From Cydia pomonella (Eukaryota; Arthropoda; Insecta; Lepidoptera; Tortricidae), in contig NC_084727.1 in assembly GCF_033807575.1 (NCBI RefSeq), positions 496,001 to 560,000 of the forward strand: DNA of 64,000 nucleotides. Reading direction: 5' to 3'. The first letter of the stretch is position 1. Each line of letters opens with the position of its first letter. Position numbers and translations under genes: made by a program. Positions 46,672-58,211 of this stretch are shown here, one piece after another. The notes beneath the pieces are model-generated. The model was not told the origin of the DNA. It saw only the letters and a list, made by a program, of their open reading frames with translations, and ran no database searches.

Positions 46672-47252
46672 GAAAGTGTTAGGCAGACGCTCTCAAAGGT
46701 GACCGGTACCCCTAAATATACCCATCTAATACCACCATGAAACCAATTCCAGCCGGTAAGTATGAACCCTCAAAATTCAAATTCAAAATTCAAAATTCAA
46801 AAATTTATTCTGCAAGTAGGCCTCAAGGGCTCTTTTACAAGTCAATACATCATTTATAGTAACATCATATAGTGACATGAAAAATACATAAAAACATTAT
46901 TTTATAAATACAACAGCCAATACCTGAGTAAACATTACATTATAATAATCTTAAAATAAATAATTTCCTCCTCAGTTCAGGAATATATAAGTATTTTCCT
47001 TGCTAAGGCTTTTCCTGCCGAAACACATTGACAGACGAGACTATGTAAGCAAGGTCACCATCGCTTCCCCTAAATATACCTATCTGATACCACCATGAAA
47101 CCAAGTCCAATCGTTAGGTAATAGGTATGAACCCTCATTTCAAGAATAAGTAAATAAGTCTGCGAAGGCTTTTCCTGCCGAAACACCTTTATAGACGAGA
47201 ATATTTACGCAAGGTCACCATCGTTACCCCTAAATATACCCATCTGATAGTG
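46672..47252. repeat. Three-copy repeat interrupted by a LINE tail
   Basis: CCCCTAAATATACCCATCTG with ATACCACCATGAAACCAA occurs around 46710, 47067 and 47220, and GGCTTTTCCTGCCGAAACAC at 47007 and 47167. A reverse LINE/SINE 3' end (46769-46981, TTCAAA tail) is inserted in the first copy. Confidence 0.65.
46769..46981 (-). mobile_element. LINE 3' UTR fragment with TTTGAA-type tail
   Basis: AAATTCAAATTCAAAATTC then AGTAGGCCTCAAGGGCTCTT and AATACAACAGCCAATACCTG; same design as the 3' end at 60421-60560. Confidence 0.55.
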
Positions 47253-47489
47253 GACTAAGAGCTAGACTCAAATCTGACTTGATTTGTGAAATATAGGATT
47301 TTTTCGATGGCGAAAGTATGAGAATTGTAAGCGGAGAATTCAAAGGGTAACGGCACCTCTTTTCAGCCTGGCATCATTAGGTTTCTGGAAGCCTAAGGAG
47401 CACCACATACAGCTAGGGATCAGAAGTCAAACTGCGGTCTAATAATTATGCATACGACACATTTGACACAGTTCCAGAGATCCTGGTCT

Positions 47490-47822
47490 ATGATTCTGAC
47501 GAGAGTTTCCACGAACGCATGCGCGAAATGTCAACAATATCATTCTGTGTACGGAAGGTGGAGATAAGGAACGAAATCTCCATGTACCAAAAAGTGTCAT
47601 CAAAAAACTTTAAATAGGTGGCGCTACAATACCTAGAGTACTTGAACAAAAAAATCAAATCATAGACAGCGCAATTCACTCCGTCAATAACGCCTAGGTT
47701 CTTAGCAACTCTAGCGCTACTCTGGAGAGATTTGGAACTATTATTTATAGCTGACAGCTGGACACTTTTGCAACAGTTCTACCATAAGAGATGCCACTCC
47801 TCTTAATTCCACACTCCATAAT
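47490..47822 (-). repeat. Interspersed repeat, inverted partner of 8283-8575
   Basis: Same element on the other strand, with few differences by eye. The pair flanks the whole host gene. Confidence 0.75.
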
Positions 47823-48928
47823 TCTGTGTACGCTATGTAGCGCATTGCGAGCGAATTGTCTTCAGGAGACAAACAACAAACTTGGCCAAGCCACTACAGC
47901 ACTTGTCCTATTAGCAGTTGAATCTTGCACAACGGCAAAGACGCACTAAAATATATGACACAACACAACCTTGTGTTACACATTTTCCGCGCTATTTACC
48001 TATCGTTCTTGCTTTGTGTTATTCTGCCGACCTTCTGTCGAGATATATAAACCCAAGAGTTAGTATAGAAGAGCATTTACCAAAAAAAATAGTGAAAATC
48101 TCATTCTCACAGATACTTATATTTTTGGGTTCTGCGAACTCAGAATCGTGCATAATTCTTGATGCTATAAATAATATCACCAAAATGTGTATGGAATTTT
48201 AGTTGCCACTACGTCACACATGTACCAGTGAAAAAAAATTAACACAGTAAAACGTGACGTAATAGAACGGACACGGAACCGGAACGGATGGGATTAATTG
48301 TGATTCGAAATGATTAATTATTTATTATATTTGAATGATGATAATGAAATGGATATTCCAATGCATGTACTTTTGCATGTTGTTTTTATTTTTTATTTTA
48401 TTTGTTTGACATTTAGAATTTATTCTAGAAACATTCTAGACTAGTATTTTTTATTAAATTGTTTTTTTTTGTATGACGATATTTTGTGATATTCTTAGTA
48501 TTAAATTTGATCTATGAATTATATTCATTAGTATTATATATGGAATAATATTTACAACATCAATAAATTGCTCTGATAATTAGCTTAAGATAATTATATG
48601 TAATACTGTGTTACTATTCATAAGTGCTTGTTGCTAGGCCTACATGAATAAAGTATATTTGAACTTGAACTGAACATTATACTCGTATGCCATCTCGTAG
48701 CCAACATGCAAAGAGCCCAAGAAAGTCCAGGTTTGCAAGAATCAGGTTTACAGATTTTTTTTAATTGATGGGAAGCGATAGGCTTTGAACCGGTTTATAA
48801 AATACCGATAAATAACGGTTTGTTTCGGTTTTCCTCCGAACTTTTATAAGAATGCGAACTTTTTAAGAACCGGTTTATTCGACGGGCGACGAAACGGTCG
48901 GCCGGCCTGTTGGTGTGCCACGTAAACA

Positions 48929-49656
48929 TAGACACCGACATACTAAGAAACCGGTTTTATTGCTCTAAGCCGGTTATTTTAACAAGAATAAAAAATCTCA
49001 TAAAAACCGGTTTAAAAATAACGGTTTTTTCAGCGAAACAGAAATTAAGAGTATGGCAATATTATTGACATTTTTTTATAGCAATCTTTCCATTCGCAAA
49101 ACGTACCATTGTTACGAATTTAGGAAGCAAGCGGGACGTTTTGGAAACTCAAATGAGACTTAACGCAAACGCGTACGTCACGTTTCGCTATCGAATAAAT
49201 TTACAATAGGGGTAACGCGAACACCGAACTACTTTACTAGCTTTTCGGTGAAGGAAACTTGCATACATCAGCGAAGAAATTCAAAGGTGTATTAGACACC
49301 GACATACTAAGAAACCGGTTTTATTGCTCTAAGCCGGTTATTTTAACAAGAATAAAAAATCTCATAAAAACCGGTTTAAAAATAACGGTTTTTTCAGCGA
49401 AACAGAAATTAAGAGTATGGCAATATTATTGACATTTTTTTATAGCAATCTTTCCATTCGCAAAACGTACCATTGTTACGAATTTAGGAAGCAAGCGGGA
49501 CGTTTTGGAAACTCAAATGAGACTTAACGCAAACGCGTACGTCACGTTTCGCTATCGAATAAATTTACAATAGGGGTAACGCGAACACCGAACTACTTTA
49601 CTAGCTTTTCGGTGAAGGAAACTTGCATACATCAGCGAAGAAATTCAAAGGTGTAT
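48929..49656. repeat. Apparently perfect 364-bp tandem duplication
   Basis: 48929-49292 and 49293-49656 read identically, starting TAGACACCGACATACTAAGA. Each unit holds CCGGTTTTATTGCTCTAAGC sequence and one arm of the GTACCCCTAG MITE (AACGCAAACGCGTACGTCAC). Confidence 0.88.
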
Positions 49657-50250
49657 GTGAAGTCTCCAATTCGCAATATTCGCCAGCATGGGGACTATAG
49701 CCCAAACCCTCTCGCGGGCATGAGACGAGGCCTGTGCCCAGCAGTGGGACTCCAAAACTAAAAAAGTCAGAATCGTCTGTGAACGATGTTATTAAGCTTA
49801 GATATAAATTTAATTGGAAATTTCACTATCTTGGATGGGATTTGAACCCACGATCACTTGATCACTAGTACATTTATTTCTCAGTAAAATTAAGGCGTAA
49901 TTAGAGTCACAGAGAATCATTCATGTAATTATCTTATCTGTGGTTGCGCACGCAAAGAGCCGTCAAGTTTTGCCAACCCTAATAATTGCTCAGAGCCGAA
50001 CGGAACCGAGAGCGCCCGAACGCTCTAGTTTCTTCCCGCTGCCGGAACTCTATTTTCAACTCCTTCTGCTTATAATATTAGTTGTAAATTGTTTTGGCAG
50101 TACATTTTTCGTCAGGCGCCACACTTGTGACATCTGGTGTCAAATAGCGGTACTGATAAATCCACTAAGTACTTGACGTTAGATGTCGACTACTAATCGC
50201 GCGTTTTGGTAAGAAAACTGATGTATGGAATTACCACTCTGTTTTTACTT
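49657..50250. other. Repeat remnants, no gene
   Basis: GCCTGTGCCCAGCAGTGGGA at 49730 is a LINE tail phrase; GGGATTTGAACCCACGATC at 49838 looks like the B box of another SINE. Rest not recognised. Confidence 0.45.
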
Positions 50251-51408
50251 ATACAACGTGTTATACCAGCCACTGAAAGTGGGTACACGTTGTATGAGTC
50301 ATACTGAGCAACTTTTACGATGGAACTAGCCCCGAAATCGCGAAAAAATAGACCCTCCCATACATTTTGGCTGGCTGATGTTCATATCTTGTATAGGAGA
50401 GTCCATTTTAATATCTACATACACACTTCCAAATGATTGATAGCCAAGTATAAGGAAGTGGTTAAAATCCATCTACTTTGAGGGGAATAAATTAACACTG
50501 GCAACCCATATATGTGTGTGTCGCTGAGCGTAAGACACGAGCGTCGCACGCACACATCAATCGTGTTTCGGCTTCACTTTTGGCAGATTAGCCTTATGAG
50601 GACTAACTGTCTATGTGTGATAGGTCAGTGAATCCTACGTTTACCTACTTCATAATAGGGTTGTTTCCAATTTTTCGAAACGCTCGTATTACGTTCTATA
50701 TTAACTAAAAGTTGCCCTAAAATTCAATTTTTATACTAAAAACGGCTTTAAATATGTTAAATATATTTTGACAGATGCTTTCGCGCCCAAAACGCTCTTT
50801 GAAAATTGTGTGACGTCACAGTTTACGGTTTGACACATAACTACATACGCACATAGAAGATACGAACTGTCAACTGACATTTGTCATTTGTTGTCTATCG
50901 CCTAACTGTCAACAGTGTCAATCCGAGAGTTGTGACGTCATCAGAATGTTCAATGACGTTTCGAGTTTGGTCACGTGACGTGTGCCAAAAGATATTTTAA
51001 ATTCAATATTTACAAAAATATGGTTATTACAGGTCCCCTAAAAGTAGTTTAACATGCATGTTCTTATAATCCAAAAGAATTTATTAGGAAACAATTCTGC
51101 CCTAAGATTTGTAGATGGAAACAACCCTATTGTAATACCTACATAAAATTGGCCATGCCGGGACGGTAGGACAGTGCAAAATTATGTACCTTTTTATAAG
51201 TATAACGAGCGAGCTCATCGCCAACAAACTGTCTCGCAGTTTGGCGAATATTTTGTTTTGTGGTACACATATTTTAATATAAATAAAAAAATAAAATAAA
51301 AATTTAATCGTGATTTCAGGGTTGGTCTCATAGTAAAAGTTGCTCAGTATTACCTATACAACGTGTACCCACTCCACTTTCAGTGGCTGATGTAACACGT
51401 TGTATTTC
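50251..51408. mobile_element. 1.16-kb TIR element with nested MITE
   Basis: TATACAACGTGTTATACCAG (left) pairs with TGGCTGATGTAACACGTTGT (right); inverted arms extend about 100 bp through AGCAACTTTTACGATGG. No ORF. Confidence 0.7.
50658..51127. mobile_element. 470-bp MITE nested in the 50251-51408 element
   Basis: Ends GGGTTGTTTCCA and TGGAAACAACCC flanked by TA on both sides. Confidence 0.75.
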
Positions 51409-51589
51409 TCTGTATGTATTTTTAAGGTTTCGAGCATTTGTGTGTAGTATATTGCACATTTTCGTTGTTTTAATTTTTTTTTTTTTATTTGTTACATATT
51501 GCAATTTAATGGATGACTGTCATTGGCCTTCTTTTATATAAGCGTTTATATGTTGTTATATTTACGACTGTTGTTATCCTGAATACCAA

Positions 51590-51835
51590 TCTTCTTCAAC
51601 CTAGCGCCAGGGTCCGCTGTCCTACTTAATCTTCTCCACTTTGCCCGGTCTTCGGCATCCTCAGGTGTGAGATTATTCTCTTCCATGTCCGCTCTCACGA
51701 CCTCCAGCCAGCACTTCTTAGGCCTACCGCGGCCGCGTGATCTAGGGCCTTGGACAGTGAGGTTGAGTCATCTATTCCCGACGTAGTCTACTGGTCTGCG
51801 GCTTATATGGCCATACCATCCTACATACCAATAAA
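51590..51835 (-). pseudogene. LINE (RTE-like) C-terminal fragment
   Basis: Minus strand reads WYGHISRRPVDYVGNR, a stop, then RSRGRGRPKKCWLEVVRADM, EENNLTPEDAEDRAKWRRLS and RTADPG, the usual end of such reverse transcriptases. Confidence 0.75.
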
Positions 51836-52161
51836 AGAATAAAATGTACCTGATAGATGGTCTTGTCCACTTTTACCTTATACCTATAAATAAATTTTAA
51901 TAAACTTGAGACGCGACTCGTTGGCCACTCCAAGAAATACTAATATTTATACCGTACATTACCTTGTTCGCAATTAGTGCCAATCTATTGTATTATAATT
52001 ACATTATTCGCTTTTAGAGACGCCATTATATGTAGGTATGGAGGAGGACATATGTTCGCGATTTCTTTGCCCCTCCTAACTCTTTTAATAATAGTCGTAA
52101 ACGGGCAATATTTATTGATTATTATCGACTAGTGTGCTGTAGACCTCGCGATAAGCCTAAC

Positions 52162-52480
52162 TCTTCTTCCTCGCGTTGTCCCGGCATTTTGCCACGGCTC
52201 ATGGGAGCCTGGGGTCCGCTTGACAACTAATCCCAAGATGTGGCGTAGGCACTAGTTTTTACGAAAGCGACTGCCATCTGACCTTCCAACCCAGAGGATA
52301 AACTAGGCCTTGTTGGGATTAGTCCGGTTTCCTCACGATGTTTTCCTTCACCGAGAAGCGACTGGTAAATATCAGATGATATTTCGTACATAAGTTCCGA
52401 AAAACTCATTGGTACGAGCCGGGGTTTGAACCCGCGACCTCCGGATTGCAAGTCGCACGCTCTTACCGCTAGGCCACCAG
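52162..52480 (-). mobile_element. tRNA-derived SINE (family B) with 15-bp target duplication
   Basis: On the minus strand: GGTGGCCTAGCGGTAAGAGC (A box), GCGGGTTCAAACCCCGG (B box), then a body and GAGGAAGAAGAG tail. Flanked by CGCGATAAGCCTAAC at 52147-52161 and 52481-52495. Complete copy; the tRNA-like head is part of the SINE, not a tRNA gene. Confidence 0.9.
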
Positions 52481-53026
52481 CGCGATAAGCCTAACAATTA
52501 AAAAAAAACTTATTTCATCATTACAGCGAACTCACAATAGTCTTAAGTACCATAGACCCTAATAGCGCTTAAGTCCTTTATGCCAATTTCCGCCATTGTG
52601 AACATTTTGCAAAAAAAGAAACGACAGAATGTTTCTATGGAACTACCAAACCTGCTTACAAAATTTCACAACGCCACCTGCAGAGGAAAACATCCAGAGC
52701 TACGAAATGACCTTCGCCAACGCTCGGTCTATTATGCAGCATCCAGTGGCTACGCACTATGACAAATCAGCATTATGAACATCTTGTTTAAAGTATGGTT
52801 GTCTTTTGCTAACAAATGGTAAATATACAAGAGTAAACGGGACAGTTTGACTTGACAACAAAACTTCTCCGTAAGACAAATACATACATACATACATATA
52901 ATCACGCCTATTTCCCGGAGGGTTAGGCAGAGACCACGGATCTCCACTTGCTACTTTCCTGACCTCTCTAGCTTCCTTCATTTCCATAACATTCCTCATA
53001 CACGCTCGCCGGTTTAGGGTTTTTTT

Positions 53027-53355
53027 TTTTATATACTACGTCGGTGGCAAACAAGCATACGGCCCGTCTGATGGTAAGCAGTCTCCGTAGCCTATGTACG
53101 CCTGCAACTCCACAGGAGTTACATGCGCGTTGCCGACCCTAAACCCGCCCCCCCTCGTTGAGCTCTGGCAACCTTACTCACCGGCAGGAACACAACACTA
53201 TGAGTAGGGTCTAGTGTTATTTGGCTGCTGTTTTCTGTAAGGTGGAGGTACTTCCCCAGTTGGGCTCTGCTCTAGATCTGGAATGACATCCACTGGCTGT
53301 GCCCTACCACACAAAGCGAGATGACATTCACAATGCCCATACCTCTCTTATGGAC
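53027..53355 (-). repeat. Repeat Y copy, nearly complete
   Basis: Begins TACTACGTCGGTGGCAAACA and ends at CCCATACCTCTCTTATGGAC on the plus strand; opposite orientation to 5322 and 17671. Confidence 0.75.
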
Positions 53356-53528
53356 CTCCTCCTCTCTTCTCTTGACCTGGCATTTCTTCAGGACTTCCTC
53401 GACTTGATCATAAAAAGTCCGCTGGGGTCTACCCCTTCCAGCTCCCTCTTCTACCTCTTCCACACTCTCTTTGTTAGTCTTCCTTCAGTCATTCTTTCCA
53501 CGTGTCCAAACCATCTCAATAAAGGTAT
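53272..53528 (-). pseudogene. LINE (RTE-like) C-terminal fragment cut by the Gypsy insertion
   Basis: Minus strand frames give LLRWFGHVERMTEGRLTKRV, GAGRGRPQRTFYDQVEEVLK and KCQVKRREEE, resembling heliothine RTE ends. The Gypsy LTR interrupts it at 53528/58461. Disrupted by a stop. Confidence 0.65.
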
Positions 53529-53777
53529 TGTTCCGATATTTCAAGGTAAAAGATAGTTTTTAAACAACAAATAATGAATCAATTGTTTATTTGGCAAAAT
53601 ATTCAACTATTCAAAGTATATACATAAATATTTCAAATGTCACCAACCTTACACGAAGACGTCTCGTTCCGAAGTGTGTCAACTGTCAACCGTGACCGAC
53701 CGGTTGACGTAGCCATTGGTTCACTATGACGTTAGCTAGCAAAGTGTTGCCAGTGCAATATTAATAGTCACGTTACA
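53529..53777 (-). repeat. Gypsy 3' LTR
   Basis: 249 bp; on the minus strand starts TGTAACGTGACTATTAATAT and ends CTTGAAATATCGGAACA. Confidence 0.93.
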
Positions 53778-54044
53778 GTCGGCCATCCTTCAGGAACGAG
53801 CCTCTTCGTTCTAGATTTTATTCTAATTCGATTTTACAAGTACGCTACAATCACAATATTCGCAATTCATCTAAAAATCAGAATCTAATAATTCATCTAA
53901 GAAAACATAACGGAATTCATGTCTCAATTGAATATCATATATAATTTCACACTAATCTATTTGATTTATGAATATCACTCCAATTATAGTCATGAAGTAA
54001 GAAAGTTGTTCCCCACAACTGCCTCACTGTCATGACTGCGATGT

Positions 54045-54440
54045 TTGGAACCACTCCTGGGCCGTGAGTTCATACACCAATCATACCCGATTCCAGACAC
54101 CCTCCCTGAGTGTGGAGGTTACTTCCTTCACAACCACACAATCAATTATGGATATGATTGAGCCACTCCTGGGCGGCGAGTTCATACGCCAATCCTGCCC
54201 GACTCAATCATTCCTCTCTATAATCAAGTCACAAATGTTGGCAGTTTGAGCCACTCCTGGGCGGCGAGTTCGTACGCCAATCATGCCCGACTCAAACATT
54301 ACTTATTATCCTTTGGTTTTACAAATATCACCTTATTATTAAGTATAAATATTACAAGACTTAATCAATAGACATTTGTGGAATTTGAGCCAATCCTGGG
54401 CGACAAGTTCATATGCCTATCCTGCCCGACTCAAATAACA
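54045..54440. repeat. Four copies of a GC-rich stem-loop motif before the Gypsy 3' LTR
   Basis: GAGCCACTCCTGGGCGGCGA followed by GTTCATACGCCAATCCTGCC and CGACTC, near 54047, 54162, 54248 and 54387. Ends GAG/CTC, GGGC/GCCC and GGCG/CGCC can pair. Located in the 3' untranslated part of the element in otherwise AT-rich sequence. Confidence 0.75.
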
Positions 54441-54643
54441 CTCATTCAAAAATGACTTTCACGATTCAATTAAATTTAAAGGTCGATACGTTACATTTTA
54501 TCAATTAGTGCATCATATCAATCACAGTTCTATAATTGTCAAGTCCGTATATTTTGCGACAGTGAAGATGGTAAGAATTCATTTCAAATTTGAAAATTTA
54601 GATTTAAATAAAAAAAATACTTTTTATCTAATGAACAGAAGAA

Positions 54644-55125
54644 TCACTCGTTATCGCTCCCATCATCCTCACTATCTTCACTTGGAGAGCAAGCAGCGGT
54701 ATTAAAGCTAAGCCAAGGGAATATTTTATCAATTGCGACAACTGTCTCATACCTAGCTCCCTTTTTGGTTAAAGGAGTATCTTCCACAAGAAAACGATCA
54801 TTTGGTAAAACTTTTTTTATTCTATAAGGGCCTTTACATTTGGCCTCCAGCTTTTTAGATTGACCTGGTCCCGTCACTACTGCCCTCGCAATTCTAACTA
54901 AATCGCCTTCTTTGTATACTGTACTTTGTTTTTTGTTTTTATCATATCGCTCTTTTGTTTTTTTTTTGATTTTCTTTTATGTTATCCGAAGCCTGAGACC
55001 GAATGTCCTGTATTGTTCTATTGTCTACGTTTTGATCCTCAATATCGTCCGCGATTTCGTTTAATATGCCTTGTGACGGGTTTGTGAGTGTTCTACCAAA
55101 CAAGAGTTCCGTTGGCGTTTTTCAC
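54644..55125 (-). pseudogene. Gypsy integrase C-terminal remnant
   Basis: Minus-strand frames give TPTELLFGRTLTNPSQGI, typical of the end of the integrase core, then a charged linker and KKLEAKCKGPYRIKKVLPND (54644-54877 ORF), the C-terminal GPY-type module. One frame change lies near 54960 within an A/T run. Confidence 0.8.
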
Positions 55126-56191
55126 CCGACTTCTTTTTGACTAATACGATTGGGCTCGCGTAGGGAGATTCGGACTCACGCACTATTCCATGATCCAACA
55201 TATCACTAACCATGTCCTGAACTAGCTTACGCTCGGAATGAGCTAAACGATACGGTCTATATACTACCGGAGTAGTGTCCTTAAGGTGGATCTCCATCTC
55301 AGTTACGTTAGTAAACCCTAAGTCGTGCATTCCGGTTGAGAAACAATCTTTAAACTCACTTAGTAACTCTTCACATTGGCGTTTCTGGCTGTCAGTTAAC
55401 TGTTCTCCACACTTGGGTCTCACGGATTCCTGAGGGAGCAACTCATTTGAAATATGCAAAACGCTCTTACTACTTCCTACAAATTTGGCACGTGTAATAA
55501 GGGTGTTTTCTTTAAAGTGCAACAACGTTGAACTAACATTTTGAATAAAAAGATTGCAGTTAACACCTTTAACTTGGTATTCGCCTGGCATGAGGTAGTA
55601 TTCTTGCCCAACAGGGCCCCTAACCGACCCATTCACATAAAAATTGCCATGACAAGAAATGTTAGGCTTTACTGGAACAGATATCATTTCACCTACATCT
55701 ATGGAGATATCACAAGCCGTATGTAATTCAACTTTCAAGTCATCAACATGTTCTGTTCGTTCAAACTTCAATTCTATCGGAGTTTTAATAATCGTCAACG
55801 TAGGTCTCTCCGTGTAACTATGGCCAAGTAGGACGTTACATTTCATTAAATGGTCATCTACTATAAATACTTCTACATCCCTTTCTTTAATGCCCTGAAC
55901 CTCTATATCAGCTAAAGCAAAACCCAATGGTAAGTATGGGACGTTGCCTAGGCCTGTCAGGTAAGGACCCGTAACTTCTTTCCAAGTAATACCCAATTGC
56001 AAAGCAGCATTTTTCTGAACAAGAGTAGCCTCACTTCCTAAGTCTACTTGGCACAGTATGGGAATACCGTTTACGTTTATTAGAATCCTATATTTGTCGC
56101 TCGTATTTTCAGACACTGAAACTCTTAGAACACTTTTCTCTTTAGGTAGATTTTCTTTCGTTTTTTGTACAATGTAGAGAATCGTGACCAA
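55061..56191 (-). pseudogene. Gypsy protease and start of reverse transcriptase, truncated
   Basis: Retroviral-type protease region ILINVNGIPILCQVDLGSEA at about 35-55: the catalytic triad position reads D-L-G rather than D-T/S-G. Later TPVVYRPYRLAHSERKLVQD and SPYASPIVLVKKKSG are the entry to the reverse transcriptase. The frame then runs into foreign sequence (KRQRNSCLVEH) at the deletion junction near 55125. Not capable of reverse transcription. Confidence 0.85.
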
Positions 56192-57458
56192 TAAAATTAC
56201 AAGTAGTACACTTTACTAGGGGTTTGGGACATTTAAAGCTGGGATGTCCCATACTCTGACAATTAAAGCACTTAATAGTTCCCTTTTGGCTATTACTTTT
56301 AGATGCGCTACCGTTAACATCACTGGGCTTTGATGAATAAGTATTTGTGTTACCTGGACGCCTATCACGGTTCATATTATTTGCGTTGTCTAATTGGTTT
56401 CTATTATTCGATTTTATAGTTTTAAAGAATTCAAGTACATCTTCAGGCTTGTCAAATTTAGCTGCCTGGGCGCCTACACGCACATCTTTGTCATCAATCG
56501 CGTAAAGTAAACAGTCCACAGCTTGCTTTCCAAATATCTTACACCTATTTAAAAGATTAATTTTTGCAAAGTAATACATCTCAAATGATTCCCCAGGGCG
56601 TACCCGTCGATTAAGCATATCAGTTAATAATTCAGCGTAATTTTCAGTGGCTGGAAATGATTCTCTTAATAATTCTTTCCACTCAGTCCATGTATGCTTA
56701 ATTGAGGGTAGACCCTGATACCAGGTCTTCGCAAGTCCAGTAAGTTTTGGCAGGGCGTAGTGAATCGTTTGTTTATCGTTCCAATTATAAATTTCTGAGC
56801 ATTCCTCGACTTTGTCGAGCCATACATTTACTGTCTGCTCTTTTGACATAGGGTCAAACTCAGGTATGACATTATTTAGACTCGAGCCAGAAAACGATTC
56901 GCTATGCCCAGTCTTTGATTTTAATAATTTTACAAACTCATTAAATAAACTTGATGTTGATTTATGCTTCTCATGTCTATTTCCATCAAAGTTAGGGCTG
57001 CGTTCCTTAGCAGGTGTTGTTAGACAACGATCACGAATATGACGGCGGTTTCGTGGCGAGTTTTTGCTACGGGCTTGGCCACGAGAGGCACGCATCGATG
57101 GTAAAGAACGCACTTCACGCTCGTCATTTATTCGTGAACGTTTACAACGTACCTCACTTTCAAGAATCCTGAGCTGTTCTCTTTTCCGTCTGAGCTCCCG
57201 CTCTCGCTCTCGCAGTGATTCAGTGCTGTCGACGCTCGAACTTCGGCGACGATTGCGACTGCGGCTAGGCCTCGTCCGCGAAGCGCGATCATCACGACGA
57301 CTGCGACTGCGACTTGGCCTTGTCAGTGAGTTGCGGGGTCTGCGTAGGCTGCGGCTGCGGGTATGTCGCGCACGCGTACTCCGATCATCACAGCGACTGC
57401 GCCCACGGCTGCGTCGCGAACCTCCAGGCCGCTTCCTTTCAGTATCTTCGTCACTCAT
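56142..57458 (-). CDS. Gypsy Gag with Arg/Ser-rich N-terminus
   Basis: 438 residues. Residues 1-150 are an unusual RS/SR dipeptide-rich stretch (SRSRSRRDDRASRTRPSRSR), then a Gag capsid-like part (WLDKVEECSEIYNWNDKQTI, WYQGLPSIKHTWTEWKELL, ESFEMYYFAKINLLNRCKIF), and two CCHC zinc knuckles (CFNCQSMGHPSFKC and CTTCNFIGHDSLHC). Uninterrupted. Overlaps the pol ORF by 50 bases in another frame, consistent with frameshift expression. Confidence 0.88.
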   Translation of the reverse strand: MSDEDTERKRPGGSRRSRGRSRCDDRSTRARHTRSRSLRRPRNSLTRPSRSRSRRDDRASRTRPSRSRNRRRSSSVDSTESLRERERELRRKREQLRILESEVRCKRSRINDEREVRSLPSMRASRGQARSKNSPRNRRHIRDRCLTTPAKERSPNFDGNRHEKHKSTSSLFNEFVKLLKSKTGHSESFSGSSLNNVIPEFDPMSKEQTVNVWLDKVEECSEIYNWNDKQTIHYALPKLTGLAKTWYQGLPSIKHTWTEWKELLRESFPATENYAELLTDMLNRRVRPGESFEMYYFAKINLLNRCKIFGKQAVDCLLYAIDDKDVRVGAQAAKFDKPEDVLEFFKTIKSNNRNQLDNANNMNRDRRPGNTNTYSSKPSDVNGSASKSNSQKGTIKCFNCQSMGHPSFKCPKPLVKCTTCNFIGHDSLHCTKNERKST

Positions 57459-57465
57459 TTTCTGA

Positions 57466-58211
57466 AACTCATAGGTTTTATGTGAGCTCTTGAAAATTGA
57501 AAATCCTTAACAATTAATTAACAGAGTGAAACACATAAAAGTTCCATTTTTCGGTCTGACATTAGATTAATTTTATGTCTGAATAAGATAATCAATCATG
57601 TATTATTATTGTTATGAATATGAGGGTAAGTCACAAAAACACGTTATTGTGAGGTTATCTATTCACCCCATAATATCATGACTATTTCCTTTAAATCCAT
57701 GTTTATCCAATCCACCTCTATTTATTTTTACGATTTATTGTACATAATGTATATAAATATATTCCTTCTTTCTATTGTTAACTATATTTTTGTATTTTAT
57801 CGATATTTGAAGTAATAAAAAAAAAACTAACAACCGGTTTTCTTTAATCCATCTTCATCTGCTTCAAAATGTATTATTTTTACAATTATAAACACTAAAT
57901 TCATATAATATTGTTAGTTCTTTAATATTTCACTTATATTTTTGCAATTAACTGACTGTTTAAAAAAAAAATTAAACAATGTCGGTAGGATTCCGATTTG
58001 AAATCCATATGCATCAGTTCACTAACGGATTATTTTTAAAATAAACGGTACTTAATATGTCTAAATATTAATATTCTTTCTGTTTTCACTCATATTTTTG
58101 GTATAGATAACACTTTTATTTATTTATTTGAATTCAATAACGTTCGAGCTAGTGGCGTGGTACGTACGAAAAGTTTATTTATTTTTTTCGCAACGATCCC
58201 TACTTCTGATA
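57466..58211. other. Gypsy 5' leader, no ORF
   Basis: AT-rich leader between gag start and 5' LTR; no gene seen. Confidence 0.6.

Noticed and set aside
52390..52480. tRNA-like sequence
   Set aside because: It is the promoter head of a SINE with its own target duplication; no independent cloverleaf gene supported.
57064..57465. 133-residue Arg/Leu/Ser-rich plus ORF
   Set aside because: Antisense of the RS-repeat part of the Gypsy Gag; composition is a mirror of the repeats.
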